18,064 nt of DNA from Leucogyrophana mollusca (lineage: Eukaryota > Basidiomycota > Agaricomycetes > Boletales), in contig MU266658.1 of NCBI GenBank assembly GCA_021014945.1, positions 7,401-25,464 on the forward strand, in the 5' to 3' direction. Under the pieces are notes generated by a model. The model did not search any database. It had not been told where the DNA came from and saw only the letters and a list, made by a program, of their open reading frames with translations. A program made the position numbers and the translations under genes. Below, piece after piece: positions 8,795 to 18,064 of the stretch. Positions within the stretch are counted from its first letter, which is position 1, and the number at the start of each line of letters is the position of its first letter.

Positions 8795-11700
8795 CTACCA
8801 AGCTATCTTCGCGATGATAGACTGCGCGCAAATCTCGTGAGGCGTAAAACTGTCATAGAACAGCCAAGAAGTCTGACCTTGGGGTAATTCCTGACGATTG
8901 CCTTCCTCGCCTCATCCATGATCAGAATACCCAGCGCGAAGCAAAATGGCAAACCCCAGAACATTCCAGGGATAGGCGCCGTTGCAAATACCCTCTGCAA
9001 GCCACGTCCGTAGAGGTTGACAATCGCTATCAGGACTGTCGCGGTCATACCCAGAGGCACCGCATAGTTGCGGCGCGGACCCCACAAGGGATTTGAGTTC
9101 AGAATCGACACGCGGCGGTTGCGCACGGAGAGTAAACTGCCGTACTGCGCGATGACCATGGTCACGTAGCTGGACCGAATCAGCTTTAGGTACACGAGAG
9201 AATGAACGCGCACGTACTAGATACACTCGCCGACGCTGACGAAATAAGTGAGCTGCTCGATTGAAAAGCCTTGCCACCCATCCTCCCATTTGTTGTAGAC
9301 CAGGATCACGTCGTAGAAACTGAGCCCCTGTCGATGCATGTAAAGGAACCACATCCCCATAGCACAGGGCCACATCATCAACCCAATGAACTATCCAATG
9401 GTTAGACGTGTGTACATCCTCAAAGCATGTACGTACTAGATAGATCTGAACAAAGAGGCGCCAGTCAGTTAAGCGATCGGTCCTTGCGTTACGAGGCTTC
9501 CGTAGCATAAGATCTGTTTTGGATGAGACACAGGGAAACCTAAATGCCAAATAAAGCGCACCTGCTTCCGGCTTCTCGTACATCAAAGAGATGGACATGA
9601 CCACGTCGTTCGTGATGCAGAAGCAAACCTGTAGATAGGAACTCAAAGGAATCTGCATGCCTAAGAAAACGTTGGTGAAGACAGCCATGAACTCCGTGTA
9701 ACTCCCAGCCTAGGACACAGTTATCAGTACAGCTCTCGAGCTCGAAGGTATGTTCACCTACCGGCATCAGGTACATGGTGACCTTCTTGAGGTTGTCGAA
9801 CACAAGGCGACCCATCTCTATTGCAACAGGAATGGATGCAAAGTCGTTTTTCAGCAAGATCAAGGCAGCTTGTGATACGTCTCAAGTCAGTCATCCCCAG
9901 ACTGGCAAGAAAAAGTGTGCTTTACCTGCTTCTTTTGCGACATCGCTACCGCTGCCCATCGCAACACCGATGTCGGCAGCCTTCAAAGCGGGTGCATCAT
10001 TGACACCATCTCCTGTCACGGCGACCGTGTTGTCTCCTCGAGCCTTGATCTCTTCCACGATCTTCATCTTCTGATCGGGAGTAGTGCGAGCAAATGCAAT
10101 CTCGGTGTAGTTCTTGACAACGACGTTCCAGTCAATCGGGGTGAGGGATGCGACATCTTCTCCCGTGAGAACGAGCGACCGTATTGGATCGTCTTCAGAT
10201 GGTTTGATCAAGGAGGGGCGAACACCAGAAAACTGTTTCTCTGATGCTGCTGATTTTACGTCGCTGATGGTATCAAGCTGGTGCTGGGTGATGATCCCAA
10301 CCTTCAAGCAAACGATGTTGAGTTCAGAACATAACCTTCTCTTAATGACACACCTGGCGTGCAATGGCGACCGCGGTCAGCTTGAAGTCACCTGTGACCA
10401 TGAAAACCCTGACTCCGGCCTTTCGAATGGTGTCGATAGCGGAGGGGACGTCTGAGCGAGGAGGGTCGCGAATGCCGATCAGGCCTACTAATGTCAAGTC
10501 TTCAAGCTCGGAGTACATCAGTTCTTCGATGTCGTTCGGCGACATGGTAGTCTTGAACCCGGCTATACGCTTTCTACATCTGTAATCCAACCGGCGCTTG
10601 AGACTAGTGCACCAGAAAGGCAGGGGTGCACTCACAATGCAAGGACGCGCTGTCCCTGGCTAGACCGTTCGCTTTGAAGGGTGGTCAGAGTCTGTCTCGC
10701 GGTGGTATTGAACGGCAGTATAGACCCGTCACTTTGCATGACGCTTCCGCAAGCCGTGAACAAAACATCTGGAGCCCCTTTCACCAGCATCCACGATTCA
10801 GAGTGGACTCCTTCATCGTGGGCTGGGCTGACGACGGTTAGCATCCACTTGTTCCTCGAGTTGAATGGTATTTCAAAATCTGTCTTCCATGATGCGAGTA
10901 GTGAAGGAGTGTCGACCTCTATGCCGGGGAATGAGAGGACCTCGGAGAAGCGAAGCAATGCGGTGTCCGTTGGGTCACCCTTGACTGAGCGTTCCTCCAC
11001 AGGAAGCCCGTCACTAGTTGCGTCGAACTTCGCACCGTTGCATAATCTAGCCACTTGATGTAGGGCATTGAATGCAGCGTACGCCAAAGGATTCGATGAC
11101 TCGTTGATCTGCTTATCGAGACCAGCAACATTGAAGTCGTCGTCGAGGAATGCGACGTTCTCAACCGACTAAACGCCAAGTGAGTTACTTGTCCGCTACC
11201 CTATCACGTCAAGAGGCATACCATTTTCCCAGCGGTTAATGTACCCGTTTTGTCCGAGCAAAGAACTGACATGCATCCCAAAGTTTCAATAGTTGCAAGA
11301 TTCTTCACCAGCACATGGCGCTTCGCCATTCGGCGAGCCACGACAGTCAAGGACAACGCCACGCAGACAGGGAGACCCTGTGAACGAATATTAGTATTAG
11401 GGATAAATGTACTGCGATATGTACTGACCTGGGGAACAAAGGCGGTGAGACAACCGATGGAGTTCACAATCGCCATGCTGGCGGTGTCGAAGCCAGGATA
11501 GCTCGTCCGCAGCCACACTCCCCAAAGGAGCATAGATAAACAGAACAAGGACAAGGCGACGACCGATATGATTTTCGTGAAAAACCATACTTCCTTCTGG
11601 ATGGTAGTCATTTTGAACTTCGTCTCGCCAGACATGAGAACCAGACGCCCCATAACCGTCCTGTCCCCAGTAGCGAATACGATACCGGTGCATGCGCCTT

Positions 11701-12736
11701 GTACGACGAAAGTAGAATTGAGCGCGAGGTTGCGTGTCTCAAGGGGATTGTCAGAGGTGGCTTCGAGAACTCCAGGGACCATGTCGCTGATGATGATACA
11801 TCAATGGAGTAAGCACAGTGATGTCGAATGCAAGTACCTCTCTCCGGTCAGCAGCGACCGATCGAATCTAAGGTCGGATGACGCCTGTACGATCCTGAGG
11901 TCCGCTGGCACGCGATCCCCCGCACTGAGTACAACAAGGTCGCCAACGACGATGGTAGTAGCAGGGATGAGCTGCTGTTTTCCGTCTCTAACGACAGCAG
12001 CTTCTTGTGCAATTAATGATTTGATGCTCTTCATGATACGGGAGGCGTTCCAGTCGACCAAGGCATAAAAGGTCGCGGACACGATAATCACCAGCATCTG
12101 GACATAGCGCCGTCACACTCAACACAATACCGTAAGATTGTATGTACGTACCAAGAGAACTGCCACGCCAAGATTGAGTACTGTGGGATCTGTACCTCCC
12201 AGAGGCTCATATGATAGCTGAAGAAAGGGCCAATGAGGCGGTATTCTCTTCGCTTAAACACGACGACATACTATTGTGACGATGAACGCGATCCACATCA
12301 GGAAGTTGAAGCCACCAAATATATAGTTCAGAACTTTCTTCCAGTATTGCGTTGGGGGAGGGCTGATAACGTTCTTGCCATCAGCTTCCCTACGCCGGAC
12401 TGCTGCACCTTCAAGGCCAACCGTTGGGTGGGTAGAATAGCGAGTATATACATCATCTGTAGGGATTTGATGCACGTCGATGCTCGCAATAGCGTTGGCA
12501 GGATCTGTAGACGACTTGGACACCGGCAGTTGTTTTTCTTCCACACGGATGGAGAGCGTTCGGTAACTGTGAGGAGAATATAAGCCTCATCATGACTTTA
12601 GACAATGTCATTATTGACTTCACCCTATCTGAATGCCATATCCTGGAGGTCCCTCGGATGATTTTTGTGACATGCCCGTTAAGATTGAGGTGAATCGTAT
12701 AGGCGGTTGCTCTCGAGCATCCACCTCATGCTCCAT
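8795..12736 (-). CDS. P-type cation-transporting ATPase, Na,K-ATPase-like (15 exons)
   Basis: An ATP-driven membrane cation pump of 1068 residues. Exons: 12736-12624, 12566-12272, 12217-12152, 12097-11838, 11786-11429, 11377-11222, 11168-10636, 10579-10354, 10301-9926, 9868-9762, 9709-9562, 9513-9437, 9390-9218, 9169-8878, 8821-8795; introns are 46-58 bases and the coding total is 3207. Landmarks: M1 near 115-136 ([17 protein letters not shown]), actuator TGES 242-245, M4 PQGLP 363-367, phosphorylation site DKTGTLT with Asp 406, KGDPTD 479, nucleotide-binding KGAPD 546, DPPR 632, TGD 656, hinge TGDGVNDAP 765-773, M5-M6 about 831-875, and C-terminal AKIAW. The layout and [12 protein letters not shown] region resemble Na,K-ATPase alpha (type IIC); fungal alkali-cation uptake (ACU) ATPases are another relative to test. 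The ion site departs from both PEGLP and the DxxxD pattern. The start ATG sits in a small first exon and is inferred from splicing into [11 protein letters not shown]. Confidence 0.92.
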
Positions 12737-13989
12737 ATCTATTCCTCTATTATAGTGGAAATATTAGATTCATCGACATCATGGGCCCGTGCGCAAGCGC
12801 AGCTGCGGTTTTTTTGCCATATGACCTATTGACTCAAGACCGTTGAGCTCTTTTTGCCATTTCTTCGGGACATTACAATATCGACACGGCAGTGTTTTGG
12901 CCCGGTTTGTGATACCGCCGTTCAAGTGGTTAGAAGGGCGGTGGTGAGAGCCTACAAATAGTCGGCCCGACTACTATTTGAAGTGTTGAGCGTCACTGCG
13001 TCACAGTAGCCTTATAATGGAAAACTGCACGGAAGTATTCAAGTAAGGCTTGATTTACAAAAAGGCTATACCTATGTAACACAACTCGATGCCTTGGTGT
13101 TCTGTCTTGCACGCCCAAAGGTCAATGAGAATACACATCAAGATCCAGACAAGACATAATCACCGGAAAGGGGTAGGTCAAAGCCAGTCCAGAAAAACTA
13201 CATATCAAACCCGTTGACGGCGTGGAGGCGAACAGTAGTTTTGTGATCGAGCAGGGAATGATGCTCCTACGCTGTCATCCCTGGTCCTAGATATGCTTAA
13301 ATAACTTGAAGTCACCTCTGGCAGTAATGTCGCGGTGCGCTCATGCTCACCAAAGTCTTCCCATGAATCAATCCAGCATTTTGATGCATGATTAGGTATC
13401 TGAACGAGATTTTGTCCGAAATGTGCATGTTAAGGGCGCCTGGGCGCTCGAGTTAGAGCAGACCTTATCAGTAAGTCACCATCTGAGCCGATGTGAGTTC
13501 ACCCATCGCCTGGCCAGGGTGTGTGCGTATTACATTGAGACATCGAATTGAGGTCGAAAGGAGAGCAAGTCAAGAGCAAGTGGACCGCGGACGTTGAACG
13601 TTGAAGTCCAATGCCATGTGGATGAGTCTTGGTCCGTGCGCAAAACCTCACTAACAAGTAGCCGACCCTAGGGAATACACATACGACAATCGATATATTG
13701 CCTATGTGGTTGACGAGTTGCCAATGTGGCAGTAGTTGCTCACAGCACGATCAGCTGCAAGGAGTCTGACATTGGGAAGGGACATGCTTGTATGTACCAG
13801 TCAGTACTTTGGTGGGGGTGTGGGTATCATATAAGTATGGGAGGGTTCAATGCAAATAAAATAAATATGTATGGTTGGTCCGTCTGCTAAAATGCCTGCT
13901 TGCAGGCTCGGACCGTATGCGAGTCCGCTAGGAGTGAGTTACAGAGTCGAGAAAGTCTGCATGACGATACAATAATGGAGGCAAAGCCT
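12737..13989. other. Gene-free interval, ATPase promoter side
   Basis: This is 1.25 kb between the 5' end of the ATPase gene and the 3' end of the next minus-strand gene. I find no reading frame of useful length, no repeat and no convincing RNA gene. It should hold the ATPase promoter and the terminator of the neighbour. A TATAAT-like stretch about 13-20 bases upstream of the ATPase ATG (near 12750) is probably too close to be a TATA box. A T-rich stretch on the minus strand near 13855-13870 may belong to the 3' end of the neighbouring gene. Confidence 0.5.
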
Positions 13990-15008
13990 TCATCTGGACG
14001 GTGCTTGTGAGCCAACGTTCTGCACTGATATCTGGCCCTCTTGCTGAGCCTTGAGCATGTTCCCGACACCCACAGCTATGGCACCGACAGCTTGTGCAAC
14101 ACCTGTAGCGAGCACAGTACCACTGCTAATCGCAGGAATAGCGGGAAGTGTTCCCGCCGTAATTAGCACGGCGCTCAAAGTAGTCATAGCCCTGGGATGC
14201 TCGGCAGTGAGGAAATCGAGCGCGTGACATGCATTGAGGAGCCACACGGGCACATTGGTAACAGCTGTATGGACACGTAAGTGAAGTTTCCCGGAATCGT
14301 TCTGGGAAAGTGACTTACTGGGCTCCGCAACAGCAGTATTAGTGGGCGTGGGCGTGATCGCGGTGGTGGTATGAGTAGCAGCTGAGAGTGCGGAGTTCGT
14401 TGAATTAGAACGACTCGGCGGTGAACGGTGCTTGGTAACAGCCGTAGCGGCGGCGATCGCAGTATCGGAGAGCATCTTCACGGGATTCGGTCGGGGAGCT
14501 TTCTTAGGTACCTCCTCTTTCGACGCCTCTTTAGGTATCTCTTCCTTCAATACTACCTCCTCCCTCGAGTTCCTTCTCCGCGTCAGCCAGAACCCTGAGC
14601 CTTTGGAGTGAATCTGGACGGGTTCGGTCGCAGTGATGTCGACATCCCCTAAAGTAAGGCGTCAGTCCAGTGCGCCAACTCTCGGAATCTGCTAGACGTA
14701 CAGCCCAAGTTGTCCATAGCGATCTTGAACTTCTTCCAGCTCCACCGATACTTTCCTCCGTTCACCTTGGCCATGATCTTCTTCAACTCCTCCAACCTGG
14801 CTTTAGCTTTGTCGCCCATGTAGTGTTGAGCGACTTTGTGCCAGTACTCCTCTGGAACTTTGCGTTCCACGCACCCAGCCTTGATTTGCCCGAGCCATTC
14901 GTCTACGGGCATATCTTTCTTGGGGTCACCAATAAACATTGGTGGATTCGTCCACGAGTCGTAGACGGGCTGCAGGTCAAACTCCTTGATCTTGAATGCG
15001 TCAAGCAT
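13990..15008 (-). CDS. Lineage-specific protein with Gag-like N-terminal domain and hydrophobic Ala/Gly-rich tail (3 exons)
   Basis: The product has 303 residues from exons 15008-14702, 14648-14319 and 14264-13990. The start MLDAFKIKEF is chosen because it opens the conserved-looking domain; 15 more codons upstream are open but without an earlier ATG in a better context. Residues about 20-103 (PPMFIGDPKKDMPVDEWLGQ, then CVERKVPEEYWHKVAQHYMG, then WSWKKFKIAMDNLGW) follow the pattern of retrotransposon Gag domains: F-G-P, a W-L-x-x-I helix, a short G-x-A step and a final W-x-x-F. There is no zinc knuckle, protease or polymerase. Residues 104-212 are charged, then Ser/Thr/Ala/Pro-rich. Residues about 237-285 are hydrophobic (LSAVLITAGTLPAIPAIS, then LATGVAQAVGAIAVGVGN) and may contact a membrane. 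I recall similar N-terminal domains in other Agaricomycetes but cannot verify this here. Function unknown. Confidence 0.8.
14265..14318 (-). other. Stop-free 54-base intron (possible alternative splicing)
   Basis: GTAAGT...ACAG boundaries and size match the other introns of the window. The length is a multiple of three and the frame through it has no stop, so retention would insert 18 residues (from SKSLSQNDSGK to VHTA). I treat it as spliced, but both forms are possible. Confidence 0.65.
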
Positions 15009-15480
15009 TGTGAGTGAAGTTGTATGCGAGTGAGAGCGCAAATGAGTGTACAAATGTCGAACGACCAGCTGTTAACATCTCTAACGCTGCCATGAGAGTA
15101 TAAATGCATCCTCGGAGCCTCGTGGCCAAAGCACGGCATCCTAGTGGGGTAATTAGGAATGAATCGAACATCTGTGGTGCATCGATGAAACACGCACGAT
15201 CAAGATTTAGAACGGGGGATTGAACAGCTTAATGGGTGTCTAGAGCACAAACGCATGTTAGGCACGAGGCGGCCTGACCCCCACAGCCGCAAAGCGCTGT
15301 TCTGTACATGACCAAAATCACGGCAGTCGTGACTTGCCTGCTGCCTCAGCCTCTCGTCATGCTGGGGCTGCAAAGGTTCATTTCGGTGTTCGCGATGTAA
15401 TGGGCACTCACGAATGATGACTATGACAACCTGTCGGATGTCCGACGGTGGTGCCCATACCCTCACGGCCAGCAGCATTG
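15009..15480. other. Upstream region of the Gag-like gene with one short ORF
   Basis: This holds the presumed promoter of the gene starting at 15008. A minus-strand ATG frame of 92 codons (15478-15200) begins MLLAVRVWAPPSDIRQVV and contains an internal GTGAGT...GCAG pair that would create an early stop if used. I do not recognise it and cannot show it is a gene. Confidence 0.35.
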
Positions 15481-18064
15481 CAAATTCTCAGAAGTGAATA
15501 ATGCAAAAAAAACTCGGGAAAGCGCAAGAATATTTGCCGTAGATAGGTATAGGCCATCGGACCGTCGTTCATTCCACTGGGCGCCCGAGATTGGTTATTA
15601 AGGGTCTTGGGAGATCTCGAATGTATCCGTTCGTCAGGTCAGGATAAGCCTCGGTCCCTATGGCTATTCTTCCTTAAGCGGCCGGTCATGTTACGGACAT
15701 TTTAGGACGAACCTCAAACGTACCTAGCATGAAGTCGTCCGCACCCAAAGGAAAGCCAGCCACGGACAGCATGGTTTGTGAGCAGCTCTAGCGCGACCTC
15801 CACCTCACCTCGCATGACCTGAACTCTAGTGATGTCAGAACCTAGCAAGTCCTGGAGCTGTGGCTAGCCAGCTATGTCGAGGACACAACTGTAGAACACC
15901 GACTGTTTTCCACTTTCCCGGGTCCATTGGAATTATCGCAGAACATAAGCGAAATGACACGATCCTGCGGTAGGCGATGGAACAGCGATAACTTGAACGC
16001 TGGTTCTGTGATGTGGTTTCGTGAATTGCGATGTTCCTGGAATCCCTCGCTAAACCCAGTGGGACCTAAACGTTAAACGGCGAATGACAAACCCTGCAGG
16101 GCCATTGTGATAATGTCTTCTAGTCCAGCTCGACAGAAATCCAGTGGCGCCGTCGCAGTACGTTTATCTAGTCGGCAGACGATGTGTCCACACAGAGTGT
16201 CGTCGAGCATGGTCTGTAGAAAAGTCCGCCAGCCACTAGTTAGTGCCCGATACCCTACATTGCATGAGGATGTTGACAAATACCAGCAAACTGTTTAGGA
16301 TCCGGCCAGCTATCAAGCAGGTCAGTAGACGCAAGGAAGACGAGTATCGGAGTAAGCCAAGAGTGGAGTTTGCGCTGACAGGTCATTTGACTTGAAAGGC
16401 CGAGTGGAGCGCAGTTGAAGGTGTAGTGTGCCATTACTGTTCTGTTGTGCAGCACACAAATCCCAAGCAGGTCACTGGGCAAAAAATATGCATGATGGCC
16501 ACGCCTCATAGAGCTCCACTCAGTTGTGTCAAACGTCATTGTGGGAAGTGCCGCGATTCCGAGAGGATTTACTGCCACTCGCGAGACAGAAGCTGGTACT
16601 GGCATGATGGTGGGATCGTACGTCTCCAAGTTTCCAAGTCGCTGCGTCGATCGAAGAAAGCGTCCCCTCCAACGACATATTGCTTGGTCAAAATCTGCCC
16701 GAAAAGAACAGCGCGTCGGAGTTTCTCACGTGTGGCGTCCGTGAAGACGTTCACACAAGATTCGGGGCGATGTTCTTGAGGACTTAGAGACGATTGAAAG
16801 AACCGGCCGAACTGAGGCGTTTTTATTGGAGGAAAAAATCAACTAGAGAAAAAACAAGTACTCGACCGGTATATATCAGAGGCAGGGTCGAGTAGTAAGT
16901 ACCCAGCATGGGCCGTGCAGTGGGCCATTCACTAACCATTCGCCACATCAGAGGGCTTCGGAGAAAGCCAACGTATTGGGGTATGTAGAGTATTGAAAAA
17001 AGGGAAGTCGAATTTTCAAACATGTGCATATGCACTGAAGTCTAAGTTCGGCTGCAGGGTGTTCGAAGGCATCGAGCTCCATTCCTGATAGGCTTCCTGT
17101 AGTGCCACCCTGGACCGCCTCAGAGTCAGAGCCACAGCCTTAAAAGAGCATCCACAAATGGATTCGAAGCGCAAGGGCAAAATTTGCGCTTCCAGTAGTC
17201 TCGACCAAGCTTCCAGCTTCATGAGCCTCGATATAGCCAGCTTCCTGCCGTTTGGTTTAGCTCGCAATCACTTCCACTTCAGAGGACAGACTCGGACGCA
17301 CAGGACATGCCTCGATGAACCAAGCATCTTCATGACACCACATCGCATTCAGTCCAGAACGATATACCAGAGACAGAACGTTGCTTAACTCGGTAAAGTT
17401 ATCCCAATGCCATTCACGATAACCTGGTGCTTGTGAATAACAAGAAGACACGCGCAATCGCAAGTAGTACGAGTCTACGAGTGGATGATCGCTGATCACG
17501 CAGACGGTCACGGTCAAGGTCCGCTCTGGTACCTGTCACAACGGTACTACCCAACTAGCCAGCGTCTTCGTTGCATCTGACCGTCTTGACCGGAGGGGTC
17601 ATTCTCACGGGATTGACAAACAATCTCGCAAGGGCAACAGCCGATTTCTGGCTGCGGAATCGTGGCCTGCACTGCCTGTAACTCACAGGCTGACTGCGCC
17701 ATCACAAAAATGGAAGATTTTCGATCAACCTTTGTACTGATATTATATAGTGCGGAATTAACAAAATATGTAAAATTATGCTATTTGGTTTCACATCAGT
17801 TTAACTGACAATATAAAGGAATCGCCCTAGGCCAACTTGTATCATCGTGGGGATGACGTGGCCTTCCTCAGATTTAGGTAGTAAGTTGCCATAAAGTGTC
17901 AGCTTCGCCCCACCTCATATCATTCCAGCATTTACAACTAGATAGACAGTTCTTAGGCAACAGTAACTAGATGGGTATGTTTGCCGATCTACATACTTAT
18001 ACCAGCTCAAGGTCCAAAGGTGGCTTATTGCCAGTGCAATTACCATATTTCTCATGTCGAGATT
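15481..18064. other. Right end, no confident gene
   Basis: About 2.6 kb with only short overlapping frames on both strands. The longest are a minus frame at 16629-16255 (124 codons, no ATG at its left limit, containing LLDSWPDPKQFAGICQH), a plus frame at 16426-16779 (GTG limit), a plus ATG frame at 17158-17388 (MDSKRKGKICASSSLDQ) and a minus frame at 17517-17257 (CVISDHPLVDSYY, then WCHEDAWFIEACPVRP). None shows a domain I recognise, and splicing them together gave nothing convincing. I saw no transposase, reverse transcriptase or terminal repeats. The stretch 17715-17820 is distinctly AT-rich compared with the rest. Confidence 0.4.

Noticed and set aside
9775..12068. Long plus-strand frames opposite the P-type ATPase (for example 10681-11058 and 11568-12068)
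   Set aside because: They are shadows of the ATPase exons and introns, with no recognisable domain and no splice logic of their own.
13436..13512. tRNA-like stretch (a D-arm-like gttagagcag and a gagttcaccc later)
   Set aside because: I could not fold an acceptor stem or anticodon arm, and the T-arm box is wrong.
15728..15796. Plus-strand ATG followed by a basic stretch (MKSSAPKGKPATDSM) that could be a first exon
   Set aside because: No following exon could be found and the frame stops within a few codons.

Overview
The window looks like nuclear DNA of a filamentous basidiomycete, probably an Agaricomycete. Every gene I can read is broken by very short introns (46-61 bases, mostly GT-AG), genes are closely spaced on both strands, and the gene content fits: secreted fungal LysM proteins, a fungal type II P-type ATPase and a mushroom-type lineage-specific protein. 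All exon structures below were built by hand from reading frames, splice signals and family motifs; none has transcript support.

Bases 1 to about 6945 are a tandem array on the minus strand. A unit of about 2.7-2.8 kb occurs three times, the leftmost copy running off the window. Each unit carries a secreted two-LysM protein gene (1-152 partial; 2060-2981; 4754-5662) plus about 1.3-1.4 kb of upstream sequence ('segment X'). Segment X holds short conserved reading frames and at least one conserved intron, but I cannot resolve it into one intact gene. The LysM proteins probably bind chitin or its fragments outside the cell. The gene itself contains an internal duplication: one three-exon module occurs twice with identical intron positions, and in the first LysM the mid-domain intron appears to use a GC donor.

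From about 7.0 to 12.7 kb lie two housekeeping-type genes that converge with 207 bases between their stop codons. A six-exon RluA-family RNA pseudouridine synthase runs on the plus strand (7357-8587). A 15-exon P-type cation ATPase of 1068 residues, resembling Na,K-ATPase alpha subunits, runs on the minus strand (8795-12736). Its catalytic motifs are intact but its predicted ion site is unusual: PQGLP replaces PEGLP in M4, and a Cys stands where Na,K-ATPase has one of the M6 Asp residues.

About 1.25 kb with no recognisable gene follows. Then comes a three-exon minus-strand gene (13990-15008) whose N-terminal domain resembles a retrotransposon Gag domain, joined to a low-complexity linker and an Ala/Gly-rich hydrophobic tail. 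The last 3 kb (15009-18064) contain only short ORFs on both strands that I could not join into a convincing gene. I saw no rRNA, convincing tRNA, CRISPR array or intact transposon.
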